A DNA stretch of 64,000 nt from a virus (IMGVR_UViG_3300024239_000011:144303-208302), one strand, 5' to 3'; counted from the stretch's first letter, positions 46,126 through 54,508 are shown. Numbers and translations are program-made. Notes: generated by a model not told the origin, from the sequence alone.

Positions 46126-47496
46126 GTGGCTAACCTTAATTTTTGGTATTCTGGGCAAATTAGGTCGTATATGCTTCAGTTCCTTCGCGTCTTCGCGGGG
46201 TTCCAGATCAAGACGGGGAAGGGCAAAGATGGCACCGAGACATTCATCAAGGTTCCAATTCGCTACTCGGATATGAGCCGTCAAGTTGGACATATTCTGC
46301 GTGAAAACAGCGAAAACATGATGTTATCGTGCCCGTTCATGACTGCGCATTTAACTGAAATTAGCCCTTCGGCGGAACGGCGCCAAACACCGAACCATGT
46401 TAGTACGGTTCAAGTCACCGAACGCTATCATGACGATGGGTCAAACCAATATACCAACAAAATCGGTCAGGCATACTCAGTGGAACGTTTTATGCCGGTC
46501 CCCTACGATTTGGGCATGGAATTGAACATCTGGACATCGAACACTGACCAGAAACTTCAATTGCTTGAACAACTACTGGTTCTGTTCAACCCGTCCCTCG
46601 ACCTTCAGACTTCGAACAACCCTGTGGATTGGTCCGCGTTGACCCTGATCGAGTTGGAATCAATCTCATGGTCGAGCCGCAGCATTCCGCAAGGTGCGTC
46701 GGAAGAAATCGACATAGCCACTTTGTCGTTCAAAATGCCGATATGGCTGAACCCACCGGCCAAGGTCAAGCGTCAGAAGATTATCCAACAGATCGTTATG
46801 AACCTGATGGAGCATCCCACCATGCTAGACGCAGAACCGGGGGATATCCCGAACTGGACTGCGGACACCAAGCTCGATGCTCGGGTAGTGATCTCGCCAA
46901 ATCAGTATCGCATTCGTCTCGAAGGCGATATCGTCACGCTTCTCGACTTCGCCGGAAACGAAAAGGGAGACGATGGTAAGGTATTCGAATGGTCCCCGCT
47001 TCTCGATCAGTATGGACAATACGAAGAAAGTGTATCGCAGATCGTTATTCGTACTTCGACCGACTACGATAACTTCGAGAACAATATCATTGGAACGATC
47101 AAACTGATCCCGAACCAACCGAACAAGCTTCGGTGGACGGTCGATCCCGAAACGGTGCCGCGTGAAACCATCAAGAACATTCACGCGATCATCGACCCCC
47201 ATAAGAACTACCCAGGAAAAGGTTTGCCCGCTCCATCGGTCGGTCAACGGTATCTGCTGCTTGATGAAATCGGACCCTGCGAAGCGTGGGGGAATATCGC
47301 CGCAAGTGCCAACGACATTATCGAATTCACCGGGGCACGCTGGGAGGTATATTTCAACTCAAACCAAATTCGAGAAACCCATATAGTCAAAAACTCAAAC
47401 CCAAACAGTCTAAAACACTACAAATGGAATGGACAGGAATGGGATGAATTAATCAACGGAGAATATTTCCCCGGCTCATGGCGCATCTTTCTGTAA
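46126..47496 (+). CDS. tail terminator / sheath-stabilising protein (gp15-like)
   Basis: 456 residues from the GTG at 46126 (GGAGG eight bases upstream), which gives the family-like N-terminus NLNFWYSGQIRSYMLQFLRVFAGFQIKTG; longer ATG-started frames lack this fit. Blocks KVPIRYSDMSRQVGHIL, PNHVSTVQVTERYHD, YSVERFMPVPYDLGMELNIWTSNTDQKLQLLEQLLVLFNPSLDLQ and IATLSFKMPIWLNPPAKVKRQKIIQQIV match T4 gp15 (272 residues). The C-terminal 180 residues are extra. The stop codon is part of the 8-bp duplication made by the TnpB element. Confidence 0.85.
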   Translation: MANLNFWYSGQIRSYMLQFLRVFAGFQIKTGKGKDGTETFIKVPIRYSDMSRQVGHILRENSENMMLSCPFMTAHLTEISPSAERRQTPNHVSTVQVTERYHDDGSNQYTNKIGQAYSVERFMPVPYDLGMELNIWTSNTDQKLQLLEQLLVLFNPSLDLQTSNNPVDWSALTLIELESISWSSRSIPQGASEEIDIATLSFKMPIWLNPPAKVKRQKIIQQIVMNLMEHPTMLDAEPGDIPNWTADTKLDARVVISPNQYRIRLEGDIVTLLDFAGNEKGDDGKVFEWSPLLDQYGQYEESVSQIVIRTSTDYDNFENNIIGTIKLIPNQPNKLRWTVDPETVPRETIKNIHAIIDPHKNYPGKGLPAPSVGQRYLLLDEIGPCEAWGNIAASANDIIEFTGARWEVYFNSNQIRETHIVKNSNPNSLKHYKWNGQEWDELINGEYFPGSWRIFL

Positions 47497-47501
47497 CTAA
47501 A
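47494..47501 (+). repeat. target-site duplication, left copy
   Basis: TAACTAAA; the other copy is at 48901-48908. The left copy contains the TAA stop of the gp15-like gene. Confidence 0.85.
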
Positions 47502-47529
47502 CGGAACTATCGCATCAGATCAGGTAAAC
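47502..47529 (+). repeat. left terminal inverted repeat
   Basis: Begins CGGAACTATCGCATCAG; differs from the right end at two positions over 28 bases. Confidence 0.85.
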
Positions 47530-47570
47530 ACCATTTGAGCGATATTCCTGTTTCAACGACACGTAGCTGA

Positions 47571-48746
47571 TCAAGCCGTGAGCGACTTGATCCCGGCAGA
47601 GGTATCTCCACAGGCGGTGACGCCGCTAGGCGTCGGTTCGGGCATTCCTTGCCCTACCAAATATTCAAATCCCCAACGCTTGATGTTCAAAGACGCATTC
47701 GCGTCTCTGTCCATGACCAAACCGCAATTGGGGCAGTTGTAGGTTCGCTGGTTCAGCGGCATTTTCTGCCGATGATCACAGCAAGAACAGACCTGACTAC
47801 TGGGATCAAAGCGGTCAATTTGGACGAAATGCTTTCCCTGCCAGACCGCCTTGTAGGTGAACTGGCGTAGAATTTCGCCCCAACTGGCGTCGGCTATCGC
47901 CTTCGCCAAATTGTGGTTTCGCATCAATCCTTTGATGTTCAGGTTTTCGGCACAAATCACGCTGTAGGTCTTGGTTATCGAACTGGTGAATTTGTGGATC
48001 AGGTCGGCTCTCTGATTTCGCACCTTGCGGTGTTGGCGGTAGAGCCGTAATTGGCATTTCTTTCGGTTCTGGCTGTCCTTACGAGCTTTGCTCAGACGGC
48101 GTTGCAAGCGGCGTAGCCGCTTCTGTGCCTTCCGCAGATGACGGGGATTGGCGACCACCTCGCCGTCACTGGTCACGACCAGTTCCTTCAGACCGAGGTC
48201 AATACCCACTGTGCTGTCCAAATCGGGAGCGATTGGCTGGTCGGGTATGTCAATCTCACAGACCACACTAATGTACCAATTATTGCCGTCTTGGCTCACC
48301 GTGGCGGATAACGGACGCCCCTCGGGCAGCCGTCCAGCACGGAACCGCATCGATTCCATCTTTGGTAAATGGACGACATGATCACCAATGGCGAAGGATT
48401 GGTTGGTCAAATAGAACGAATCACGTAAATTCGATTTCTTCTTGAACCGAGGGAAGCCCTTGCCGCCCTTGAAACATGCCTTCAAGGCACCATCAAGGTT
48501 TCTGGCGACCCGTTGAAGTGAACAAGCTGGTGCCGCCCCGAGCCAATCCGTCTCATTCTTCATCAACGGCAACATCTTTGCCATGTCTGCGTAAAAGAAG
48601 AATTTTTTCTCAGCCGCGTAGCGGTCTTGGTTCAGGTGGAGCAGATGGTTCCACAGCCAACGGCAATTGCCACCAAATTGCTTGAGTTGTTCGGTCTGGT
48701 TGCGAGTTGGATAAAGTCGTAGTTTGAATGCTTTCTGTGTTTTCAT
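47571..48746 (-). CDS. tnpB: TnpB RNA-guided nuclease (IS200/IS605-type)
   Basis: 391 residues, typical length. N-terminal OrfB_IS605 helix-turn-helix start (KLRLYPTRNQTEQLKQFGGNCRWLWNHLL), RuvC-I Asp in VGIDLGLKELVVT (about 190), RuvC-II Glu in VICAENLNIKGLMRN (about 275), zinc finger CSCC ... CPNC (about 327-346) and RuvC-III Asp in DRDANASLNI (about 352). All catalytic residues are present, so it is likely an active guide-RNA-dependent nuclease. Its reRNA (omega RNA) would overlap the 3' end of the gene and the element end near 47500-47640; this was not verified. No tnpA nearby. Confidence 0.93.
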   Translation of the reverse strand: MKTQKAFKLRLYPTRNQTEQLKQFGGNCRWLWNHLLHLNQDRYAAEKKFFFYADMAKMLPLMKNETDWLGAAPACSLQRVARNLDGALKACFKGGKGFPRFKKKSNLRDSFYLTNQSFAIGDHVVHLPKMESMRFRAGRLPEGRPLSATVSQDGNNWYISVVCEIDIPDQPIAPDLDSTVGIDLGLKELVVTSDGEVVANPRHLRKAQKRLRRLQRRLSKARKDSQNRKKCQLRLYRQHRKVRNQRADLIHKFTSSITKTYSVICAENLNIKGLMRNHNLAKAIADASWGEILRQFTYKAVWQGKHFVQIDRFDPSSQVCSCCDHRQKMPLNQRTYNCPNCGLVMDRDANASLNIKRWGFEYLVGQGMPEPTPSGVTACGDTSAGIKSLTA

Positions 48747-48872
48747 CTGCTAAATACCAATGCGGGACAGCCCCATACATCTGCTGGGGTTTCATCGGGA
48801 GGTCGAAGGTCCGATGATTACCGCTACTTCTATTTAGCAAAAACGCTCAGTGGCAGTCGGTCAATCTATTGG

Positions 48873-48900
48873 GTCTACCTGATCTGATGCGATAGTCCCG
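48873..48900 (-). repeat. right terminal inverted repeat
   Basis: Ends CTGATGCGATAGTCCCG before the second TAACTAAA; complement of the left end. Confidence 0.85.
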
Positions 48901-48902
48901 TA

Positions 48903-48910
48903 ACTAAATA
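48903..48910 (+). promoter_or_regulatory. T4-type late promoter box
   Basis: ACTAAATA, 5 bp before the ATG at 48916. It overlaps the right target-site duplication, so the element landed in this promoter yet left a full copy next to the gene. Confidence 0.5.
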
Positions 48911-48915
48911 CGGTC

Positions 48916-49407
48916 ATGAAAATCGCATCATTATCCAAAGCTGATTGGAATCCACGCATCTACCTCGACCTAGACGGGGTGGTAGCGGACCTCCGAAACG
49001 CCATCGAAACCAGAACCGGGCAACTACTGGAAAGTGTTTCTAAACGAACCATTCTCCAAGTAATTCTTGAGACGCCGAATTTCTGGGGAAGGTTGAAGAA
49101 AACAAATGATTGTGACGTATTATGGGAATATCTCAAGTCTCACAAACCAACTATTCTAACTGGAAAAGTCTCAGCCGATCCTCTGTGTGAAACCGGTAAA
49201 CGGTTATGGGTTTTTGAAAACCTTGGAACCGAGGATGTTATTGTAACCAAAGGCGTTCTCAAACATACCTTCGGCAAACCCGGTGATATACTAATCGATG
49301 ACACGGAACGCAATATCAGATTGTGGCGTGAAATGGGTGGTATTGGAATTTTACACACCAGCGCAGCAGAAACCATTATCGAATTAAAGAAAATCGGCGT
49401 GCGTTGA
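48916..49407 (+). CDS. HAD-superfamily 5'-nucleotidase-like protein
   Basis: 163 residues. HAD motif I YLDLDGVVADL (Asp-x-Asp, about 16-26), motif II Thr in PTILTG (about 80), and motif III/IV DILIDDTERNIRLWREMGGIGILH (about 121-144). Similar to the deoxyribonucleotidase-like HAD proteins of T4-type phages, which act on dNMPs. Expression is expected late. Confidence 0.85.
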   Translation: MKIASLSKADWNPRIYLDLDGVVADLRNAIETRTGQLLESVSKRTILQVILETPNFWGRLKKTNDCDVLWEYLKSHKPTILTGKVSADPLCETGKRLWVFENLGTEDVIVTKGVLKHTFGKPGDILIDDTERNIRLWREMGGIGILHTSAAETIIELKKIGVR

Positions 49408-49436
49408 TTGACAGTGTAACAAATAATCGGTATATT
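49408..49436 (+). promoter_or_regulatory. sigma70-type promoter
   Basis: TTGACA, 17 bp, TATATT; 24 bp before the CCA-adding enzyme gene. Confidence 0.8.
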
Positions 49437-49459
49437 CGGCTCTCTTAAACGAGGGACAA

Positions 49460-50677
49460 ATGACCTACATCACCAGTGACGAATTCCACGCCATCATTAC
49501 CCCTGCGACGGTTCGTATCAGCAAGCTGTTTGAGCAAGCTGGGTTCGACATCCGTATCGTCGGTGGAGCCGTGCGTGATTCGCTGCTCCGAGTGATGCCA
49601 AAGGATGTGGACTTCGCGACCAACGCGACCCCCGAAGAAATGATTCGGTTGATGGTTGCCGCTGATCTGTACGTGATCGGCGTCACGGAGTCCCTGCGGC
49701 GTGGTAAGACTCTGAATGAAATCATCGCGCGTATCGATGATATTCCGGGTATCCAGCATGGCACCGTGAGTGCGGTCATCAATGGTGAAACCTTCGAAAT
49801 CACCACGCTGCGATATGACATGGAAACGACCGGTCGGCATGCTAAAGTGGCATTTCATCGGTCGTTCCCGGAAGATGCCAAGCGTCGTGATTTCCGGTTC
49901 AATGCCATGTACGCCAGCATGGACGGGGAACTGCACGACTACGTTGGCGGTAAAGACGATCTCGACCAACAAGTTGTCCGGTTCGTTGGCGCCCCATCGC
50001 AGCGCATTAGAGAAGACTACCTGCGCATCTTGCGGTACTTCCGTTTTGCGGCGCGATTGGGGTTCTCCTTCGATGACGCGGCTGACGCGGCAATCGCATA
50101 CAACGTTGCGGGTCTGACGACCATCAGCGGCGAGCGCATCTGGGCGGAAATGTCCAAACTGTTCATGTATCGTGACCCGGTGAAATACCTGTTGCACATG
50201 CATGCTCTGGGTGTAACCGAGGCAATCCAGTTGCCGGTGGATATGGATCAGGTGCGGGTGGTGTCCGAGTTCGCTACGTCGCCCGTGTCGGTACTGGCGG
50301 CATCGCTGCGTTCGGTTAGCGAGGTCGATACCCTGGCTGCCAGATGGAAGCTGAGCGGCGTTGAACGCAACTTGGCAGCATTCTTGGTGCAATATCGTGA
50401 CGACCGGGTTGGGTTGCGGACTGCCCAGGATATGGTGGTCGATGGTGCCAACCACGACTTCGTTGCTGAACTACTGCGGGTCGGTGGACGTGTTGCCGAA
50501 GCGGATACGTTGGTTGGTTGGGTAACCCCCAAGTTCCCGGTTTCCGGCGCCGATCTGATGGCTTTGGGTATGAAACAAGGCAAAGAACTGGGTGATGCCT
50601 TGAAAAGCATGAAAGAACGCTGGAAACGCAGCGACTTTCAACTGTCCAAGGACGAACTGATGGCTGGCGGGGTTTAA
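49460..50677 (+). CDS. cca: CCA-adding tRNA nucleotidyltransferase
   Basis: 405 residues. Class II head domain: FDIRIVGGAVRDSLLRVMPKDVDFATNATPEEM (about 29-61, with GGxVRD and the DxD metal pair), FEITTLRYDMETTGRHAKVAF, the RRDFRFNAM motif (about 141-149), and the neck block RIREDYLRILRYFRFAARLGF. It adds or repairs the CCA end of tRNAs. Most array tRNAs encode CCA, but the permuted tRNA-like copy 2 does not, so the enzyme may serve repair and such transcripts. Own promoter and terminator. Confidence 0.95.
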   Translation: MTYITSDEFHAIITPATVRISKLFEQAGFDIRIVGGAVRDSLLRVMPKDVDFATNATPEEMIRLMVAADLYVIGVTESLRRGKTLNEIIARIDDIPGIQHGTVSAVINGETFEITTLRYDMETTGRHAKVAFHRSFPEDAKRRDFRFNAMYASMDGELHDYVGGKDDLDQQVVRFVGAPSQRIREDYLRILRYFRFAARLGFSFDDAADAAIAYNVAGLTTISGERIWAEMSKLFMYRDPVKYLLHMHALGVTEAIQLPVDMDQVRVVSEFATSPVSVLAASLRSVSEVDTLAARWKLSGVERNLAAFLVQYRDDRVGLRTAQDMVVDGANHDFVAELLRVGGRVAEADTLVGWVTPKFPVSGADLMALGMKQGKELGDALKSMKERWKRSDFQLSKDELMAGGV

Positions 50678-50693
50678 CCCGCCAGCTTTTTTA
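50663..50693 (+). terminator. intrinsic terminator
   Basis: GCTGGCGGG/CCCGCCAGC stem overlapping the cca stop codon, followed by TTTTTTATT. Confidence 0.85.
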
Positions 50694-50728
50694 TTGGTCT
50701 ACGTGTCAATATGGCGTAGGTTGCACCA

Positions 50729-50941
50729 ATGAAATGCAATCACTGTAACCTTGATTCGTCCGATTCCGGCTTCCGTATGAATGTACGGGATGGTGGACCG
50801 ATGTATTGGCGCCGTACCTCTGAAGGCATCATGCAGGCGTTTTGCTCCCCACATTGCAGCACCTCGCAACAACTCACCGACCGGGGTGAAGAAGTTCCTT
50901 CGTGGATTGCCGAACAACGAAAAATGTATGCTGCTAAATAA
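50729..50941 (+). CDS. small zinc-ribbon-like protein (70 aa)
   Basis: CNHC near residue 3 and FCSPHC near 38 supply Cys/His pairs for one zinc; the rest is MYWRRTSEGIMQ and a charged tail. Function unknown. Confidence 0.6.
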   Translation: MKCNHCNLDSSDSGFRMNVRDGGPMYWRRTSEGIMQAFCSPHCSTSQQLTDRGEEVPSWIAEQRKMYAAK

Positions 50942-51024
50942 TCTCGGCTGAAATGCCACGAACCGTAGGCAGTAAGTCCCTCGCGTCAGAGGGCGGGAAG
51001 TCCTACACGATCAGGAGAAACATC

Positions 51025-52128
51025 ATGGGTGTCCGTATTGAGGGCAATTCCCTCGTTTTTAGCTTTGAGAACGTCCATAAAGATGCCGGATGTTCGGTCA
51101 ATTTTCAGCGTACCCTACGCATCCCTGACGACGAAAATACCTACGCGCTGCCACCTGGGTTGGGTAATTTCCCGATCCAAGCAGTAGAGGAATTCGCCAA
51201 CGCCCCGTCCAAGTTCAAAGAACATGGTGGCTTCATGTTCCCCATGTATCAGTCCGAAGCCATGTGGATGAGCTTTAACAATTACAACGGCTATCCTATC
51301 GCGCTGAAGATCGCCGCCGGGTCAATCAACGCGGTTGACGGCAACACCATCGAAGACGGACTGAATAGCAATGGTGAGCAGGACTACTGCGCGATCCCCG
51401 GTCAGCCGTGGCTTGACGGTTTCTGCGTCGAGAAGGGTAAGATTCGGCAGTTCATTGCCATGCCGCTGGGCGGCGGCTTCACTGCGGAAGAGCAGATTAC
51501 CGGCGAATCCCATTTTGGCGGACTTCAGTTCATCGCCTATGCGCTCAAGAAAGAAAAATGGGACGAAATCTGTCAGCATCGTGATGTATTGCGTTGCGCC
51601 TCTACTAAAGGTGGAGCATTTGCTTCGCCGGGCGTTTCCCCTTACATCACGGATTATTCAGAAGTTTATGCATGTGCCACCTCATCCATGGACATGTTAG
51701 ATTGCGTTGGGATGGAAAGCGCCGCTATGGGCTTCGGTGCCGGTGGTGCCATGAAGCAGGACATCTATAAGGATGACTACACCATTGACGACTACGACCT
51801 TGATAACCCGGTCGTCTGCCACGTCAACCTCTGCAACAGCGAAGCGTGGAGCCAGATCACCGGGGCGATGCCGCCGTACCCAGCGCCGACTGCCCAGGAC
51901 TACAGCCGTGCCCGCCTGCCGTGGTTCGACTACTACAGCGAAAAACACGCGGTGGACGGTTCCGCTACCCTAGCTGGGGTGAAATCGGTCAACGAAATCC
52001 TGCTAGATCAGGGTGCCGACCCACTGCCCAACAATGAACCGGTAACGCCTGGGATGGTGGTGACCAAAATCGATCCGGATATCCAATATCCGGGCGTCGT
52101 GGTCCCCGCCTACAAAGCCCAGGCATAA
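51025..52128 (+). CDS. conserved hypothetical protein (367 aa)
   Basis: Start at the ATG at 51025 (AGGAG six bases upstream); the frame open from 50953 has no such site. Blocks NFQRTLRIPDDENTYALPPGLGNFPI, MFPMYQSEAMWMSF, IPGQPWLDGFCVEKGKIRQFIAMPLGGGFTAEEQITG, and RLPWFDYYSEKHAVDGSATLAGVKSV are recalled from a family found in diverse bacteria, often annotated only as hypothetical. Normal length for that family. No catalytic motif can be named. Confidence 0.8.
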   Translation: MGVRIEGNSLVFSFENVHKDAGCSVNFQRTLRIPDDENTYALPPGLGNFPIQAVEEFANAPSKFKEHGGFMFPMYQSEAMWMSFNNYNGYPIALKIAAGSINAVDGNTIEDGLNSNGEQDYCAIPGQPWLDGFCVEKGKIRQFIAMPLGGGFTAEEQITGESHFGGLQFIAYALKKEKWDEICQHRDVLRCASTKGGAFASPGVSPYITDYSEVYACATSSMDMLDCVGMESAAMGFGAGGAMKQDIYKDDYTIDDYDLDNPVVCHVNLCNSEAWSQITGAMPPYPAPTAQDYSRARLPWFDYYSEKHAVDGSATLAGVKSVNEILLDQGADPLPNNEPVTPGMVVTKIDPDIQYPGVVVPAYKAQA

Positions 52129-52134
52129 AGTAAT

Positions 52135-52167
52135 AAAGCCCACCAGAGATAGTCTGGTGGGCTTTTT
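52135..52167. terminator. intrinsic terminator
   Basis: AAAGCCCACCAGA/TCTGGTGGGCTTTTT stem with GATAG loop. Confidence 0.88.
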
Positions 52168-52263
52168 ACTTAAATATGTCTTATGATAATGAAAATACTA
52201 AGTCCACTCATTGACTTCTTAATACCACGTGCTAGAATGTACCTTGGTGAAGAACGGAGGGAC

Positions 52264-52383
52264 ATGATGTCCACCAAGCAATCCGACGTAAACGTTGACG
52301 ACGGTCTTACCGCGTCCCAGCAGCGTGCAGCCGAACAAGCTAAAATTCAGGCGAAACTTCGCCTATGGCTTAAAAACCATTAA
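52264..52383 (+). CDS. small protein (39 aa)
   Basis: ATG at 52264 behind GGAGGGAC. Acidic N-terminus and a basic amphipathic helix (QQRAAEQAKIQAKLRLWLK). Overlaps the end of the convergent 52380 gene by four bases. Confidence 0.55.
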   Translation: MMSTKQSDVNVDDGLTASQQRAAEQAKIQAKLRLWLKNH

Positions 52384-52910
52384 TGCTTGTTCGTCATTAG
52401 GACGATCTGTTCGATCCGGTTAGCCAGGGTTTCAAGAGCCTTCGGCATGGCAGCAATCGCCTCAACGAAACGTGCCATTTCACCACGTAGATCGTCAAAA
52501 CCACCACCCTTTAATCGTGCTTGAAGGTGCTGCACGACAGATGCCATAACTTTCTTGGCATTGCGTGCTTTATCCGCAATCACCTTATATTCCTGATGCG
52601 TAGCAGCACTTTCACTAAGTTTCAGGGACACCCGCTTGTAAGCGTTGGTTAGGTCGTTTAATGCGTCCTGTAATGCCCCCATTCCCACAGCGGTATTCAT
52701 CCCATCCATCTTACACAGTTCCATGTAAGAGTGACCAAGCGTTTCCAGCTTGCGTACTTCGGTCATGAAGCGTTCAAGGAACTCAACAAAATCACGAACA
52801 GTTTGGAATTTCTCCGGAAATTCCACCATCCCAAATTTGATTTCAGCTATCTTGGCGGCAAGTTCTTTGAACTCACCAGTTGGGCGTGTCTCGAATTCAA
52901 CTAGTCGCAT
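52380..52910 (-). CDS. helical protein with MRLVEF N-terminus
   Basis: 176 residues from the ATG at 52910 (GAGAGG upstream). N-terminus MRLVEFETRPTGEFKELAA fits the MRLxEx pattern of three other proteins here. The rest is almost wholly helical, probably a helical bundle (VRDFVEFLERFMTEVRKLETL, VIADKARNAKKVMASVVQHLQARL). CTAAATA box upstream on the minus strand at about 52934. Possibly a capsid-internal protein. Confidence 0.7.
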   Translation of the reverse strand: MRLVEFETRPTGEFKELAAKIAEIKFGMVEFPEKFQTVRDFVEFLERFMTEVRKLETLGHSYMELCKMDGMNTAVGMGALQDALNDLTNAYKRVSLKLSESAATHQEYKVIADKARNAKKVMASVVQHLQARLKGGGFDDLRGEMARFVEAIAAMPKALETLANRIEQIVLMTNKH

Positions 52911-52952
52911 GAAATTTCCTCTCTTTATACCCATATTTAGTTTTTATGTAGT

Positions 52953-52960
52953 CATAAATA
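52953..52960 (+). promoter_or_regulatory. T4-type late promoter box (sspB)
   Basis: CATAAATA, 29 bp before the sspB-like ATG. Confidence 0.55.
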
Positions 52961-52989
52961 CCCCGACACCATTTATATAGGGGGTGCGC

Positions 52990-53439
52990 ATGACGGAGAT
53001 TATCGATTTTGCATCTATTAAAAAGAAATCAACCATAGGTAAAGAATTTACATTTCTTGATGGTGATGCGGCAAGAACCAGGGATAGTTTTGGGTATGCC
53101 GCAATCATGAATGAGGCTCTTCATACCGTTGCACGAAAAATTATTCAAAAAGTTGCAACGGAAGGATTACCGGGCGCTCATCATCTGTATATCAGATTCG
53201 ACACAACCACCAATGGCGTGTTTCTGGATGATTATCTTCGATCCAAATATCCGGCGGAAATGGTTATTCAATTACAACATAAGTTTACCGATCTCGATGT
53301 TACCGACACCGATTTCACGGTCACCCTTCAGTTTGAAGGTACCCCTAAAAAAATTGTGATACCATTTATGTCCATAATTTCAGTGGTCGATCCATCAGTG
53401 CCATTCGGGTTTGGTATGATTGATCCATCAAATGTGTAG
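52990..53439 (+). CDS. sspB: SspB-like ClpXP adaptor (alphaproteobacterial type)
   Basis: 149 residues from the ATG at 52990 (GGGGG five bases upstream; a GTG two codons earlier is possible). The body matches alpha-type SspB: NEALHTVARKIIQKVATEGLPGAHHLYIRFDTTTNGVFLDDYLRSKYPAEMVIQLQHKFTDLDVTDTDFTVTLQFEGTPKKIVIPFMSIISVVDPSVPFGF. In Alphaproteobacteria SspB binds ssrA-tagged proteins and hands them to ClpXP. The long acidic C-terminal tail with a ClpX-binding end found in cellular SspB is absent; the protein stops at MIDPSNV. It may thus redirect or block delivery. Confidence 0.9.
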   Translation: MTEIIDFASIKKKSTIGKEFTFLDGDAARTRDSFGYAAIMNEALHTVARKIIQKVATEGLPGAHHLYIRFDTTTNGVFLDDYLRSKYPAEMVIQLQHKFTDLDVTDTDFTVTLQFEGTPKKIVIPFMSIISVVDPSVPFGFGMIDPSNV

Positions 53440-53594
53440 TTTCGTCTCGTCCGCGTTTTTCCGTTTGTCAATATATTTTACTTGTAAATCAACAACTTAG
53501 AAATTTTCTAGTTGCCAACGGATAAAAATATGTTGACATAGGGGTGATTAATCGTCCACGCGCCTTGTTGGCGCTATATACGAGGAAGCGAACG

Positions 53595-54491
53595 ATGACA
53601 CGCCTTGCTAGAATTGGAACCGGAATGCCTGTGCCGATCAAGTCGCACGTAACCCCGGAATTGCGCCAACTGTTCAACACAAAAGCGGCAGAAAGCAAAA
53701 CCGCCAATCTACCGATGGAACGGCGAACGGTGAAAATTTCCAGTCTCAAACTGGATGCGTCGTACCGGGGCACCAATCCCAAACCCGAGGCGGTTACCGA
53801 TCTTGCGGTAAATTGGCAGGATTCCCTCTATACACCCATCATGGTGGTACAGCGTGGTAGGCACCTATTCATTATCAGGGGTCTGCGCCGGGCGCTGGCG
53901 GCTATTTTAACAGGTCGCAATGAGATTGAAGCGTTCATAATCCAATCGCAGGATGCCGAACACGAACTCAGCCTGTTGGAAACCGGCGCGGTACGGACTC
54001 AGATCAAGCACCAACGTGCCCTGGCATCCCCGGTACATCCATCCCATGCCCTTGCCAAAGAGCTTCAACGCATATGTGATGCAGTAGGCGTGAAAATCGC
54101 GGAACATCAGGCACCGGGTGTCCTGACAGGAACCGAGCGCATGATGGATGCCATCACCAATTATGGTTCGGCACAAGTCGAACACGCACTGCGTTTGTAC
54201 CGCAAAATTTGGGCACGTGATAGGGTGCATGCCTACGTAACCAGCGGATTAACCGCATGGCTATATGCGGTGAAGGATATCCCACATGTCAGTGATGATC
54301 GAATCATCACCGCTTTCCAACGGGCTTTCCACAGCCATGGCGACGCCATCACCGCCCAAAAAAGCCTCAATACCAACCGGCGACACACCGACCTCGTTTA
54401 CTCCGAGCTATTCACTCGGAAATACAACGAAACGATGCACGGTCGTGCAAAGTTGAAGGTGGAAACAGTCATCAACCATCTGACCAAATAA
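53595..54491 (+). CDS. ParB/Srx-domain protein
   Basis: 298 residues from the ATG at 53595 (GAGGAAG upstream). Residues about 45-120 carry the ParB-type fold (VKISSLKLDASYRGTNPKPEAVTDLAVNWQDSLYTPIMVVQRGRHLFIIRGLRRALAAILTGRNEIEAFII), including the GxxRxxAA turn. The C-terminal part is helical. Could bind DNA (partition or regulation) or use CTP; no parA is present. Confidence 0.8.
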   Translation: MTRLARIGTGMPVPIKSHVTPELRQLFNTKAAESKTANLPMERRTVKISSLKLDASYRGTNPKPEAVTDLAVNWQDSLYTPIMVVQRGRHLFIIRGLRRALAAILTGRNEIEAFIIQSQDAEHELSLLETGAVRTQIKHQRALASPVHPSHALAKELQRICDAVGVKIAEHQAPGVLTGTERMMDAITNYGSAQVEHALRLYRKIWARDRVHAYVTSGLTAWLYAVKDIPHVSDDRIITAFQRAFHSHGDAITAQKSLNTNRRHTDLVYSELFTRKYNETMHGRAKLKVETVINHLTK

Positions 54492-54508
54492 TGTAGGTCA
54501 AAGGATAT

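Larger units (their letters stand above)
47502..48900. mobile_element. TnpB-only element with terminal inverted repeats
   Basis: 1399 bp bounded by inverted repeats of about 28 bp (left from 47502, right ending 48900) that contain a perfect 21-bp core (47506-47526 against 48876-48896), and flanked by an 8-bp direct repeat TAACTAAA. The only gene is tnpB; no transposase of any family is inside. IS200/IS605 elements that normally carry tnpB have neither terminal inverted repeats nor target duplications, so this is a composite or non-autonomous design that must have been moved by another transposase. Confidence 0.85.

Noticed and set aside
47500-48900. Standard IS200/IS605 insertion sequence
   Set aside because: No tnpA, and terminal inverted repeats with an 8-bp target duplication do not fit that family; called as a TnpB-only element instead.
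49445-50455. A 336-codon minus-strand frame opposite the CCA-adding enzyme
   Set aside because: The plus strand encodes a full enzyme with all motifs; the opposite frame is low-complexity and unsupported.
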